DNA of 64,000 bases from Parus major (GCF_001522545.3 NC_031768.1:6323555-6387554), one strand, 5' to 3'. Numbered from the stretch's first letter, positions 1-13,940 are shown. Notes: generated by a model from the letters alone, not told the origin. A program made the numbers and translations.

Positions 1-1089
1 GCTTTTCCTGGAGTGATTTTTAAAAGCTGAAGAAGTTCTCAGCGCTGTGGTGCCGTGCCCAGAACAAGGCACAGTCTCTGGGCAGAGGCGTTGGCTGGCA
101 CAACGCAATCATGGCTCTGCAGAGTTCCACAGTGGTTGGTTTTACATCCTCCAGTTCTGCTTCACTGACATTTCTCAGTTGCCTTTGTTCAGAAGTTGTG
201 TTGTTGCTGTAGGGAAATGTCAGAGCATTAAGTGTAATGATGGTGCTGGTCATTCCTAGAGTGCCCAGAGGACTGCATTCCAGGTTTTGTGTAGTGGTCT
301 TGGATGGAGTCACTTTGAGGCTACAGAGTGTGTGTGCCTTTCATCTGGCATAATTTGTGTCTCATATTGACTTACACATAAAATTTAAGTTATGATTGTG
401 GCTTCTTGGAAAGAAATCAAGGGATTTTTCGTGCATTATATTGTGTAATTAACAAATAGTAAATTGTTACCCTGCTTGCTGCTGTTGTTGGCAGTGATGA
501 CAATAAAAGTCGGTATTTTTCAGGAATAAGCAAGACTAGGTAATGGAGAAAAATCAGCAACTTTAAAGATTATTCAGCCCTTAAAGAAAGTGTTTGCAAC
601 AAGGGCAGTCTCAGCTTTCAAGGTCATCTTAACCCTGCCCAGTCTTATTAGCCCACCAAGTCTCATTGGAACTTTCCTTGATGGTTGATGCCACTCATGG
701 TGCTCTGAGAGCAGCTTCTTCCAGAGGCTTTTTTCCCGTGCCTTCCCTGATGCAGGAGGTGTTCTCCCTTTTCAGACAGACTAAGATATGACATCCAGGG
801 AATGAAATTAATTCTGGGCTTCATGTGTTCTAAGTCACTTTTAGAAATTACAAAATAAAATGTTTAAGACACCATTTTAGTTTGTTACACTTCACCTTGT
901 TTTGGTTTGATCTATATCAACCTTTTATTACATTGTCATTTTTATTTGAAAGACAACAAATTATTGTGGAACTTCCTTCTTTTATCATTTTCATTTATCT
1001 TCAGTGAAACTAAAAAAATCACAAACTCTTGCCATATTCATCTTTATTTACCTTTCTTATTTGTTTTTCTGTGTTCTTTTTTCTGAAGC

Positions 1090-1265
1090 AAAACAGAAGA
1101 GGGGGAAAGAGGAGGCTGAGAGTAAAAGGAGGAAAGAAAACCAAAACCAAGGAGGAAGAAAAAGGTTTTGATCCTTTTTCATCAAAACTTTTAACTGGAG
1201 AAGATATCCTATTTAAAGGGTTTACAGTTATCCCATACAGAATAACAGCAGTTTTGTCTTTTTAA
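1090..1265 (+). other. exon-like polypurine segment (unassigned)
   Basis: A strong polypyrimidine tract and CTGAAG at 1048-1089 precede a purine-rich stretch that is open to 1265 in one frame, encoding a Lys/Arg/Glu-rich run followed by G-F-D-P-F-S-S-K-L-L-T-G-E-D-I-L. A canonical AATAAA is at 1514-1519. It might be the last exon of a transcript entering from the left, but I recognise no protein, and purine tracts give such frames by chance. Confidence 0.15.
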
Positions 1266-1990
1266 AAAAATTCTCTACCATTTCTAATGTAAATTAGCAC
1301 AGCTCCACCCTGGTCAGTCGAGGACAAGCTACACAAACTTTAGCCATTGTATTAACCTGTACTTAATACGTTTTAAAATACTTCATCCAAGATATGGTGT
1401 CTGAGTTAGGGATTGAAGGGCTGTAGCCTTTAGCCTTCCCCTCTGTCTCCTCACTGTCACATTTTGTTCACAGTCTTACTGCCTCAGACTTGGATTATCA
1501 GCCTTCTTTTGTCAATAAAGCATCCAGCCTATTAGAACCTTTTGTATAAATTATAATCATAAGAATTTTGAGCCCAATTCAGCTAAAAAAAATACAGTAT
1601 TTTTGCAAAATAATAGCCAATTTTAAAAAGAAGCAGTTTTAGCGTTTAGAAGTGCATTCTGGATGTTGTTGTGATTTATGTGCTGTCAGTTATTTTTGTA
1701 TGTATTGAAAAAACCTGTCAAGTTTCCATCTCACATTTCATAAATAAGGTTTTTCTGTATACAAAGCACGTGTCAGAAATCAGTATCTAAACGAGATGCC
1801 AGTTGGCTTCTCCATGTGGCAGCTTGTAAACAGAAATATTTGGGGACTGCGCATTTATGACATGCCATGTAATGTCATGTATAAACAGCAGTTACTGGAA
1901 AATACTCTGTTCCTCTACACTGCTAATAAGATGATAAATCATGCTTGCACTGCTGTATCACAGTTCAGCAGGTAGAACTTCCCAAATTCA

Positions 1991-2008
1991 GGTGGTGGTG
2001 GTGGTGGT
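1991..2008. repeat. (GGT)6 microsatellite
   Basis: Six perfect GGT units. Confidence 0.97.
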
Positions 2009-2349
2009 ATTGTTTCAAATAAGAGTACTGAGAGGTTAAATATTTTACTAGTGACCTACCTGTGCATCAGTGATATGTCAAAACTGACGTGATGTTCTGT
2101 ACATTTGTCTTTAAATTATTTGGATGATTTTTTTTTCCCCTTTGTTTTGGTCAGAGACAAATTCTGGTTGTACTGAAATGAGTGAAGCACTTTCATCTAA
2201 TGTCAAAGGGACCAGGAGTCTGCTGTCAGAGGACAGGGGAAGGCTGCTCAGGGTGGTGTAAAACCTGGCCCTTGCTGAAAGGGGAACCCTGGTGTTGCTT
2301 CCAGCCATGGCCATATTTCTGGCTGCATCTTTCATGCAGGTTTAGTGAT

Positions 2350-2823
2350 GCAGGTCTGCGGCCTCCAGCACAAGAAAGACAAGGACCCCTTGGAATGAGT
2401 GCAGAGGAGGGTCATGAAGCTGGTCAGAGAGCTGGAGCACCTCTGCTATGAAACGGGCTGAGAGAGCAGGGGCTGTTCAGCCTGGAGAAGGCCCCAGAGG
2501 GACCTTAGAGCCCTTCCAGTGCCTAAAGAGAGCCTACAAGAGATCTGGAGAGGGGCTTTTACAAGGGCCTGGAGTGACAGGACAGGCAGGAATGCTTTCA
2601 AACTGAAAACGAGCAGATTTAGGAAGAAATTCTTTACTGTGAGGATGGTGAGGCACTGGCACAGGGGAGCTGTGGCTGCCCCATCCATGGAAATGTTCAA
2701 GACCAGGTTGGATGGAGCTCTGAGCAGCCTGGGATAGTGGAAGGTGTCCTTGCTCATGGCAGTGCTTTGGAACTGGATGGTCTTTAAGGTCCTTTCCAAC
2801 CCAAACCACTCTATGGTTCTATG
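2350..2823 (+). mobile_element. CR1 LINE fragment, 3' end
   Basis: Characteristic CR1 blocks in order: GTGCAGAGGAGGGTCATGAAG, CTGTTCAGCCTGGAGAAGG, TTTAGGAAGAAATTCTTTAC, GAGCAGCCTGGGATAGTGGAAGG and TTCCAACCCAAACC, ending in the typical CTATGGTTCTATGA tail. The open frames here on both strands are CR1 relics. Confidence 0.93.
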
Positions 2824-5717
2824 ACCACGGGGCTGTGCAGAAAGCAAGAGCAGTTTGCAGATCCACCTGAGGAATATCACAGGAAAGAAGCAATCATTGC
2901 AATAATTAGTAGGGCAAACAGTGTCAGCTGCTGTTCACAAAGTGCTGGCTCCAAGGTGTGAATCAGCATCCATGGGATTTAAATTCAACACAATGAGAGC
3001 ACAAAAGGCACCACTGCTTTTATTACATGAAAACCAAAACAAACAGGCCAAGTCTTGTGGAGAAAAGGCATATTATTACATCTTCCCAATAGAAATGTAG
3101 CTGGAAAATGCTACAAATTGTGTTCAAAGCATAAAAGTTTGAGCTGGATTAGGAGGAAGTGTAGGATTAGGATGAACTTGAAGTAGTTCCTACCTGACTG
3201 GCTGCTGCTTAGATGAGCAATGGCAGTGCAGAAGGTTTCAGGCAGGGCTGGGGATCATCAACAGGCCCAACATATCAGTGCAGGACTCGAAAGTACCCAA
3301 AACCCCCAAGGGTTTTTATTGTTACTTAGTCAACAATGCAGATTCTTTTAACATTTTATCTATTTTTTGATTGTTGTCAAGCCTGGAAATAAACATTTGC
3401 AGGAGCCTCTATGAAACAATTTGTTGTTCTTTTGCTGCTATGTCCAGTAAAATAGCCTGGTCTTTCTGTTCATGTGTCTTGTTATTTTTTTCTGCCACAT
3501 CCAAATTTGCGAAAACAAATACCCAGCAATAAAAAAACAATTAATGAACTGTGCAAAGGTAAGTAGCTTCCTACTATTGTGAGCAGGGGGTGAAAATGTT
3601 GGTTTTATCCCCATAAATTAAAGAAAACACACAAATACATGAACCTTATCTCCTTAATTTGTTTTCACAGGTTTCAAAATCTCACTGTTACTTTCAGCCA
3701 AACATAAATTAATAATGGTTCTAAATGTCTGTAGATTATTTAATTAAAACAGAATAAATTCATTCTCCATTCTCAGCTAAGTAATACAAAACAGACTTTG
3801 TGAGGTGAAGGCCAGAATTGGAGCTCTGACTGAAATTACTTTATCTTAAGAATTTTAATAAATTCTTTATTGTTTCCTTCCTATTATATTAACACACTCT
3901 GTGGTATTTTCTCTTTATAGTACATGTCTGTAATTCCAAATTATATTTCCACCCAAGGCTTGTGGAGGAGTTTTGGCAGTTGAAATGTTCTTTTGCTGCT
4001 TTATTAAGTTTGACTGTCTGCCTGCAGACTTTCTGTGGACTTTTGTATTTCAGACTTATTTAATTGATAAATAGTTTTGCATAGTTTGTATTCCCAGCCA
4101 TGCCCAGCTACTTCCTACCCTTTGCCCAGCTACTTCTGTAATTATTTCAAAAGGAGGAAACTGGTAAATCATTTAGGAAATAAGGAAGGAAGCCGATAAT
4201 TATCATGAATTACCAGAATTAACATGGATTCTGACATGCAAACTCCAGAGGAATGCAATAATGCAAATGCAGACTGAAAACAAGAAATTGCAGCACTCCT
4301 GGCCAGGTGTGACTGGGTCCTGCTAAGGTGGTGTGATCAAGGACAGAGCTGCTCCAGGGGAGGGACAAGCCTGGATGACAGAAACTCTGGATGAAACCTG
4401 GATGAAACCTGGAAGCAGCATCAGACAAGTGTATACAAAAAAAACCCCAAAACAATGAGCAGCAGAGAAGACCCACGAGACCAGCCTGTATTGCTTTGTT
4501 CTCACGTGATCACATTTGAAATACCAATTTGAGTTTCATCTTGTTAGCAGAAAAATAACTAGGGGATTTACAAAAGATCAGAAAATGGGTAGGGAGGTTA
4601 AAAGTCATGATTTTATCAGAAAGATGTTTGAGAAAAACACCCAAACATGAAATTGTTACTGATTATCCTAATTAGCAATCTCTGGAGGAGTGGCATGGAG
4701 TTAGTAAACTCCCTAAGGTTTGGATGCCAAGGTTTGACATTATGTGTTTACAGTTTCAGGGACTAAAATTGTCAGCAAAAGAAGGGAATATTGATCATGT
4801 TTATTGTACTTCCTGGTTATCCCATTCCCAAAATTTGCCACATGCTTCTGTGTACTTCTAAAACAGGTTTAAACATTCCTGGTGTACAATTGAAATATAT
4901 AAGCTAAGCAAGCCTTACTGCATCAGGAAGGGATCTAGAGGGCAACTCATTAAATAAAATGAAAGGATATAAATGAAATTTTAAAATAGAAGATTCAGGC
5001 TAATTATTAGCAAACATTTAGTTACTGATATCTACATGGCAGCATAAAGCATTCCTTTGAACATTTAAACTAGATACGAAGAGACATGGAAAAATCAGTG
5101 ATTAATTTTGCATTGGTTGGATGTATTAGGATGACTAATAAAATAAGGCTTTAATATCTAAAATCTGTATTTCATCCTTCTGAAGCTGCTTATACAGGCA
5201 TGCAAGGGATAGAGGAATTTGACCCTGTAATTGGTAAAATCCAATGACTTCAATTTGTCAAGATAACCCCAAAGGACTCTCTGTTGCATGAGAATGAAGG
5301 CTATAAATAAGTAATGTATTTATTTTTAAATAAATGGGAATGAGTAAATTTTCCCATATACCTACATTCTTACAAATCATTGTGATTTACTGTGTCAGTC
5401 TCTTTTTCCAGTTCTGCCATCTATTTCAGTTCACTTTAAAGGCTGTACATATGGGGAGATTGACTACAAGATTTTCAATCTCTGGAAATCCAAATCTGCC
5501 AGAAAAAAATGTCTGGAGTCCGAGCTTACCCCTTTATCTCTGGGAGGAAGTGGCAGCACTTTTAATCAGTCACTGTTTCCAAGCAGAGGTGCATTCTGTT
5601 TGTTACCCCAGGGCCTGTGGGATACAGCCCTGCCTGTGTTAAAGATGTGCTGAGGATTTACTGGAAGGAAGGCAAATAACAGGGCTCAGCAGTAACGTTT
5701 GCTGGTTTGGATGCTGC
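2824..5717. other. intergenic sequence without recognisable gene
   Basis: AT-rich DNA. A small tandem duplication of ATGAAACCTGG at about 4391-4412 is the only structure seen. Confidence 0.6.
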
Positions 5718-6395
5718 GGAGGTGGTAGCTCAGTTGGAGCGGGTGTAAGAAGCGCCCAAGGAGGACATCAGTCCATGCTCCTGCTGAGCAGAGCGCTGGG
5801 AGTGACCAGGGACACCAGAGCAGAACATCTGCCAGGTGTGCCCAGGTGGCCAAGGGCACCTGGCCTGTGTCACCAACAGTGTGGCCAGCAGGACCAGGGC
5901 AGTGATTGCCCCTTGTACTGGGCACTGGTGAGGCCACACCTCGAGTGCTGTGTCCAGTTCTGGGCCCTACAATTCAGGAAGCACACTGAGGTGCTGGAGC
6001 GTGTCCAGAGAATGGGACTAGAGCTGGAAAAACGAGAAAAGGAGGCTCAGGAGGGTCTTTATTCCTCTCTACAACTCCCTGAAAGGAGGGTGTAGCCAGG
6101 TGGGGCTTGGTCCCTTCTCCCAGGCAAACAGCAACAGGATGAGAGGACACAGTCTGAAGCTGTGCCAGGGGAGGTTTAGGTTGGACATTAGGAAGAATTT
6201 CTTCCCAGAAAGGCTGATTAGACGTTGGAGTGGGCTGCTCAGGGAGGAGGTGGAGTCACCGTCCCTGGAGGTGTTCAAGGAAAGGCTGGATGTGGCACTG
6301 CTCTGGGTGACACGGTGGTGATCGGTCACAGGTTGGACCCGATGATCTCAGAGGTCTTTTCTAACCTAATTGATTCTGTGATTCTGATTCAGCTT
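5718..6395 (+). mobile_element. CR1-tailed element with tRNA-Ile-like 5' head (TguSINE1-like or chimeric)
   Basis: 5718-5774 resembles the 5' half of tRNA-Ile. It has an A-box match TAGCTCAGTTGG, then an AGCG...AGCGCCCAAGG stretch in tRNA order, and a decayed B-box region near 5763-5774. From about 5790 to 6395 the sequence follows CR1 3' sequence: GTGCCCAGGTGGCC, GAGGCCACACCTCGAGTGCTG, then the 3' end with GGTTGGACCCGATGATCTC and a tail of TGATTCTGTGATTCTGATTC. A tRNA head joined to a CR1 tail is the design of passerine SINEs. The long (about 600 bp) tail could instead mean a CR1 copy that landed beside a tRNA-like piece. Confidence 0.6.
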
Positions 6396-9300
6396 TACAG
6401 AGTGTTTTCTATAAAAAGCTCCTTTTGATGTCTCAGTTTCATTCTGCTCATTTTTCATATCAAAGCCAAAACTTTCCCGGCAACTCTTTCATTTCACATC
6501 AGTTTGCAGCACAGTGAATTAACTCTTCCAAACCAGGAGTCGATAACATCTTGCTTCAGGAGGTGCCTAATCACTGTGATGAATTATCCTAAAAAAATGA
6601 GAGACCTTTACAGATGACATTTTCATTTGCAGTGAGTTGAAGATGGATATAACAAACAGCTGCTTTCCACAACAGCCAGAATTTGTCATCTTACTCTTAC
6701 ATCAAGCATAAAGTAGTTATTTTATATAGGGAATTATGAAAGAGACAAGTAATTCTGGATTATTGATCGATTTGTCTGCTGGGAGGTTATGAGTGAAAAA
6801 TCTTTTGCTCTGTTGTTTTTAATTCAGATGTCATTAGTATAAAGCTTGCTCTAGGATCACTATGAAAGAAATTGATATAATGCCCAGAGTGCTGCAAAAT
6901 ATGTTTCTTTCCCAAATAAAAATATATGGAAGTTAACAAAAAACCCCCAAAACCAAAACAGCAACAGCAAAAGGGGTTTGGTAGCTAAGAAACCAGAATG
7001 TTTTACAGTTGCAAGATCAATCAAATCCTGGCCTAAGACACTGAAGAATTGTACTCAATACCTTAGACATAAACAGCCTAACTACAGTGTAAATATTAAT
7101 TATTACCCCTGCCTTCCAAAGGATCTATTTGCACTTATTTTCTTTGACTATCATCATGAAAAAGTTCAGTTTTATGTGTAGTATAAATATACTTTTTCTG
7201 ATTTCATAGTAGTTGCCTGTGGCCATTTAATATTTTGCTGTGATTGAGACCTTTCCTCATTTACACTTCCAAAGTCCTATTGACTTGATGGAACAGTAGC
7301 TTGTTGTGTAACTGTGAAAATTAGCACAGGGTCTGATGCTGTAAATAGCATTTGCACTAAAAAGTGGAACATGACTTGCTTTATTTATACCCAAGTAATC
7401 GAGAGTGCTTTGTAGTAATTTCTACTGTATGTTTTTCTATATTTAGAAAACAACTCTGTGTCTCTTATAATAATAAGCAAGAAACTGCAGAAATCTTCCA
7501 GCTCAGAGCAGGTGCTTGCAGGTTTTTGCCTCTCTGCTGATTTACACGGTGCCAGTGTGCTCAGTGGCCGAGTCCCCTTCCAGCACCCACCATCCCGAGG
7601 TGCCCAGCTGAAGCCCTGCACGCTCCTGCCTCCCTGCATCACATCACGCTCCCATTCCATCCCCCTTCTGCTCCTCTGCTGGACTCTGCTGCCTGCTTTA
7701 ATCGTTTTCATCTGAAGAGCAGAAACATTTTGGCTTTCTAATTTTGCTGCTTTCTTAAATAATTCCTTCTGTTCCTCTTTATGGCTGAGTTGTTCTGAAT
7801 GTCCATTTGAACCCGGACTAGAAGATGTTTTGGGCTGGTTGGAGGAGCTGGACGTAGGGTCAAGTCCAAAGGAGCATTCCCATTCATTCTTTCAGTATTG
7901 TTACTGCTTGAGGAACTTTAACCACAGCCAAGTGCTAGACACAGACACTGTCCAGGAATCTCAGTGTGAGTAAAGAATTTAAGGAAGCTCTATGAAATGT
8001 TATTCTGATTCTTCTAATGTCAGCATAAACTACTCTGCAGAAGTGAAAATGGTGATATTACGTGTTAAACAGAGTTTGCACAAGGAGGCCCCTTAGTGAA
8101 CACAGCTACTCAGAGAGGACTGTGGCTGCTCCATGTGTAAGGTAAGGCACCAGAGGACTTTTTTATGGACTTAGCTGGAAAGAAATAAAAATACATACAT
8201 AATTATTTCTTTATTCAACAGGAGATGCAATTTATTTTGTAAACAGAAAGCAGCTGTCTGCAGCACTAGACCCTGAACTAGGAACCCTGTTTCTTAACTA
8301 GGAGTGTTTAATAAATTCACAATGAGAGTGCTAATGAAGGAGTTGATTTTAATACATATCATATTTCACTGTAGAAACCTCCTTATGTTTTATCTACCCA
8401 CAGTTTAATTTTATCCTCACTTGACATTCCTAGTAGGCAAGACCAAAAGCAAACTGGGCTATCCAGTAGTACCAATATACATAGATTAAAAAAAATAAAA
8501 GAGAACCCCAGGATAAATCTGAACCAGCTGAAAGGACAGAGAGGTGCCCAAACCCAAAGCAGGACTCCCAAGCAGGTGAGGATGAAGCCCAGGATCCTCT
8601 ACCCCACCCCAAAAGCATGACAGAGTGGCAAGGCAGGGACTCACTGGAAACAAGCAGAGTGAATTTCAGGCTGAAAAGGGGAGATGTGGGAGTGAAAAAC
8701 AAGAAGGGAGAATAAGGATCAGTTTTTCATCAGATTGTCTGGCCTCTTGCATTTGCCAGTCCTCGTCCTTGCCAAGACGGGAAGTCCCCTGTTCGCTGCT
8801 TCTTTATGCTCGTTCCCAGCCTGGCTTTGTGTGGTGAGGCAGTGACGCTGTTCACTGAGGGACAAATTTGAATTCTTTGATCTTACTATGCTAACTTCAC
8901 ATTTTCTGGATAATTAAAATCAGACCAACATGCATGCACACGTTAAAATACAGCAATATATTTGTAAGTATAATTCAGCTGTGATTAATTCCTCACATTT
9001 CATTACAAACCAATAAAATCCCATTAAAGAGCAATGAATGAATCCTGCCAGGAGCAGGCCCATATTCCCTCTGTTCTGTGTCATATGTAGCCACACACAA
9101 TTTTTTAAAGCATGGGCAAACGCTACCAGGACAATGTGGCAATATTTCATATTTCATATTTGTGTTGCAAATGTGAAAGTGACAGTACAAGCTGTGAGAA
9201 CATTCAGCATCAGAACACCAGCAGACCTTTCAGATTACACCCCTGCCTCCATGGAGGACTATGGCATTTCTTCTGTTCCTGAGACAAAGAGAAACTTGAT

Positions 9301-12300
9301 TTTTCTCTCCTTTCCTTCATAACAGACACTACAGGAGCAGAAGGATATTATCTCCCTGCTTGTGGCATGAAGGCAGCATCTCAGATACAGATTAGCTCCG
9401 AATTATCCCTCTTGACAAATAGGTTGTGAAACCATGGCTCGGTCTCTTGGCAGCCCCGGCCCTGCCTTTGCCCAGGGAGCCCTGAGCAGCTGCTGCCTTC
9501 TTGCTGCCACTGGCCACAGGGACACCTTTCCCTTTGTCTTTCTGTGCATTTCAGGGCTTTCATCCACCTGGGGCACGGACTGTACCTGCACAGAGCAGGG
9601 CTCTCTCTGCCACGTGTTCAGTGAGCTCAGTTAAACTCAGGAGCGCCTCTCAGCTTTTCCACCCCAGCCACAAGCCATCTGCAAGGAGCTCTGGCTAAGA
9701 AGTTCTTCAGAAATACCCCTCCTGTGCTAAATATACTGATTCCCTGATGACATCTTGCACCATTTGCTCCTGCCTCCAAATTTGTGCAATAGTAGCATCC
9801 AGTTTTGCTCCTCTAACATTTGGGGAGGCAGGGAAAGGCACAAGGAGGGAAGAAAAATGTAATTTGAGTTCCTTTTATTGCCTTTCAGCATGATCGCTTT
9901 CTGGTTTCAAAGGAAATGTAACTGAAACCCAATGTGGTTTTGGAGTAAGGAAAATGTTAGATAAAAATTAGCATTTTAAATCAAGGAAATGATTTGTGAA
10001 TTAAAATACTTGCTTCTTGTGGCTTTGCAGAATCACCTTCCCTTTGCCTTCAGGGTAGCCAGAACAATTTTCAGGCCAAACCGACATTTGAATTCCTGTT
10101 CTTCCCAAAGAAAACTGGTGGGTGGGTTTCTGTCTAGGAGCTAAAACAGAAGTTTGCCCTAGGGTTTGGCTGCAGTTCAGCTTTGGGGAAGCCACAACTT
10201 CATCCATCCTGCTGGCTTCCACCCACAATGGGGACCTGGAGCTGGGCAGCAAATTCAGGGGCAGTGTTATACCAAAATTGCTACAATACTGCTTTCCCAT
10301 TGGTCATGGTACAAACACAGTCCACAGCAAATAGAAAATAATGTTTTCCTTTATGAAAACACTCTATTTTCATAAGGAGTGATCCACTGCTTTAGATTAA
10401 CAATGCTCAGCAGTATTCCAAGTTGGCTGGTCTATCTATTACAGCCCCAAAGGACACACGAGGAATATCCAACAAGAAAATATCCTGCAATGAGCTCAAC
10501 ATTGTGGGGTTTTTTTCTCTTTAAATTGCTTGTCTTTGTGCTATGGCACAGCAGCTAAGGGAGAGGTTTCTGCTCTTTGGTTTGTTTAACAAATATGAGT
10601 AACACCGTTAGAGCTGGCAGCTGGAGCTAGAAATGCCAGTGTACCCCATACCAAGCTGAGCAAGGAAGGGCTTTAAGATATGCCTGGTGAAAAAAAAAAA
10701 ACAGAACACAAAAACAGAAAAAGAGAAAAACCTGCTTCTCAGTCTTCCCCTTCAGCTCCCTGATATGCCTGTCCCTGTGCTGGTAACCTACAGCCTCCAT
10801 AAGGTAGGGAATGATGGCATTTGTTTCCATAAATTCAGGGTAAGTTTGAGTGAATCCATTTTTAATTGAACTCTAAAAAAAGGAGTTATTTTTACCATAA
10901 TTTCCAAAGCAAAATAATAATGTGGGATGGTTCTGAATTGTGAACCAGGGAAAATACATTGGAAGAGTCCAGGCTGTGAGTGCGTTGGTTGAAGCCCATG
11001 TGCTGGGGCAGTGTTGGGCTGTCCTTGCCACCAGCTGAGGGGTCTGAGAAATTCCAGAAACTTCAAATCAAAGGCACAGGAATGGGGCTGTGTCTTTTTC
11101 TGATGTGTTTCCCTGCACTACACATGGCTTGAGGGCAGAATGGCTTTTGGCTAGCAGAGTGGCAATGCAAGAGGCAGCTCTGGCATGAGGAAGGGCCAGG
11201 AAGTTCCAGGGAAGTGTTGGAAGCCGCTCTGAAGCGGCTGCTCCAGAGGTTCAGGCACCACATGGGGTGCACTCAGCGAGGTTGAATCCCATCCCTCTGG
11301 CAGCACAGAGACCTGTGGCCCTGGTGCTGAGACAGAGGTTTCCCAAAAGATGTCTGCAGTGACCTGAGGTGATGTGAGAATACCCCAACCCGGCCTGATT
11401 CGTTTTTTAAAGGCTACTGAACTTCACCATGATGAACCTGGATCAAAAGCAAAGAAAAGCCAGCAACGCAACTTCCTATTCCTCAGTCAAGAACTGTGAC
11501 AGAGTTTTCATTCACATCACCTTCCAGACCCCCAGGACCTCCTGATCATGATATCCTAAAAGTCCACAATATGTTTCTGGAGGCCAGGAAACACAGAGCA
11601 GGAATTTCCATAAAGGAATCCTTCACAAAAAAATTACCTATTACTATTTTCATAAAACTATAGAATGATCTGGGTCAAAAGGCACCTTAAAAACCATCTA
11701 GTTCTAACCCCCTGCCAATTAGTTCACCTAAGGTATCCAGCTAGCCCTGATCACTATGGATTTGAAGTTATATATTATTTATCCTCTAAAATCATTGGTC
11801 TCTAAGCATGTAAGGCATAGAGACCCCACCTAACACAATGTAGGAGGTCTGAGACAAAATAACACCTGAATAGCTTTGCCCACTGAGCAAACTCTGTAAT
11901 TTTGCTGGATTATGGAGAAACATAAACAGTTCATTTTTGCCAATAATCTAATAATACAGATTTTACATTATATAAATATGTATATATATACATACAGGCA
12001 GACAAAAAATTGAAATCTGTGCACATTTCTCCCAGGCAATATTTATAATATAATGATATTTATATAATAATATATGCATGGTTTATGTAACATTTAAATT
12101 TAATATATTTTCAAAGTGCATTAGCATGACACCTAGCATGACATATTGTCCTTCACTGCAGAATTAGTATTTTCTATTTGTCCCCCTTGTTAATTTTTCC
12201 TTTCAGCCCACAAGAAATCAGCTTCATCAGTAACTGATTTTGGCTGCTGTGCACCTATAAATGAGTAGCATTTATTTGCCACATTGCTGCTCTCAAACAT

Positions 12301-13732
12301 GGCCATGCAATTGCTCTCCTTTGTTTAAAGTTCTCTAAAAGGTTCTCTGCAAGGGCTGTGTAGGAGGCTTTGCAGCAGGGAGGTTTGAAATTGTTTTTCT
12401 GAAAACTGTTTTGAAGAGTCTGTCCTTTTCAAGGTCTTGGCCAGCTGCACAGCTATTTTCCTCTCCTCATTTTCTTTACTCCTGCAGCACTGAATAATAG
12501 TTGTTATTTAATATTTTAGATATAAAATATATAGGTGAATCTCTACCGTATACTTCCCTCTTTAGCAGCCTTTACTGGGCACTGCGCCACTTCCAGAGAT
12601 TCTCCTTTTGCCAAGATAGTACTGGGATGATAGGGATGTAAAAATGATAGGGGTCATTTTTACCACAATTACACTCATGGTGCATTCCTTGTACTTCACT
12701 TGGTCCCCCAGGTGTCAGTGGGAATCTCGTATTTCTGGAAAGATTGACACCAGCCATGTCAGTGGTGTCCTGCCCAACAGTGACACCGAACAGCCTCACA
12801 GGGTGTTTCCAGGAGCATTGATCAGATGGCACCAGCACAGGCACCAGTCTCCCAGCAGAAAATTCCCTCCAGATTTGATCACAGCCATGAGAACGACAAC
12901 CAAACCCTCAGCACTGGTTATGCTGGGGCACAATAAATTTCACATTAAGACAGGGGCAGCCTTAAAGCTTTTGCATACATTGAGATGTACGTGGAAAACT
13001 GGACCCTTTTCCTTGCTTCAAGGGATTATGAACCATAGAGAATTTCCAGAAATATAACTTTCTTAGTATGTTAAAAAGTTCAGACTGTGGAAAGAAGACA
13101 TTTCTGAGAAACAGATTTTAGTCTTTGAAATAACTAGACTGAGCTGAACAGATTTTTGGCATTATTTGTAAGCCAGTCATTGTTCAGCCTTTGTACTTAG
13201 AAGAGCAATTATGACTCCTTTGGAAACATCCTTAGTTGAACTCTTACAATAATAAAAACACTCCCCCATAAGACCACATCAACATATGGTTTTTGTAATG
13301 ACAGCACAAACAAATCACCCACTCATCAAACATTTAGGAAGAAGATAGGAACAAACAGAACAAACAAATTTTCTAAAGATTACATACTGGTCCTGATCAA
13401 TCAGAAGGGAAAAAAAAAGCTGAACTGAATGCAGAAATTGCCTATGGGATATAGAATGCACATAAAATATGCAAAATATAAATAAGCAAAACCATAAAAC
13501 AAACACTGCAAAACGAAGTTTATAGACAATGTGCTGTGAAGTTGTATTTCAAAAATATTGAGCTGCTGATGCCCAGCTTTATGATCCTTTCACTAGTTTA
13601 CTTTTTAACTTCAGTGAGATGTCATGAATAAGCAAGTAAGAGATAAAGAACATCTACACTAGTGATTGTTACCAGAACATCCTTCCTGGTTTCACCACCT
13701 TCCTGGTAACTCTGGGATGAGGCCCCTGTGGA
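6396..13732. other. intergenic sequence without recognisable gene
   Basis: Contains one CR1 tail (11652-11765), AT-rich stretches around 11960-12110, and an imperfect foldback (CCTTTATGAAAA paired with TTTTCATAAGG) at about 10347-10377. Open frames such as 12644-13057 resemble no protein I know. Confidence 0.6.
11652..11765 (-). mobile_element. CR1 3'-end fragment, diverged
   Basis: CTATAGAATGATCTGGGTC, then AGGCACCTTAAAAACCATC and GTTCTAACCCCCTGCC. This is the reverse complement of the CR1 terminal 100 bp. Confidence 0.75.
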
Positions 13733-13940
13733 TCACAGGATCAATGAGATTGGAAAATACCTCTGAGATCATCAAGTCCAAGCTGTGACTGATCACCACC
13801 TTGGCACTGAGCCCAGAGCACTGAGTGCCACATCCAGTTGTTTCTTGAGCACCTGCAGAGAGGGGGACTCCACCACCTCACTGGGCAGCCCATTCCATCC
13901 CTTCCAGTGAAGAAATTCCTCCTGTTCCCCTGATGCTCAT
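13733..13940 (-). mobile_element. CR1 3'-end fragment
   Basis: It starts with CACAGGATCAATGAGATTGG, then CTCTGAGATCATCAAGTCC, ACTGAGTGCCACATCCAG, GGGCAGCCCATTCCATC and GTGAAGAAATTCCTCCTG. These are minus-strand CR1 blocks in the expected order. Confidence 0.92.

Larger units (their letters stand above)
1..2349. other. intergenic sequence, left edge
   Basis: AT-rich, with several AATAAA hexamers (502-507, 854-859, 1514-1519) and a GGT microsatellite. Apart from the exon-like stretch at 1090-1265 I see no gene. Confidence 0.6.

Noticed and set aside
2446..2880. 144-codon minus-strand frame and overlapping + frames
   Set aside because: They lie in a CR1 3' end, outside any intact CR1 reading frame.
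5718..5774. Functional tRNA gene
   Set aside because: Only the 5' half resembles tRNA-Ile. Two D-loop bases are missing, the B box is decayed, the 3' acceptor arm is absent, and the sequence runs on into CR1.
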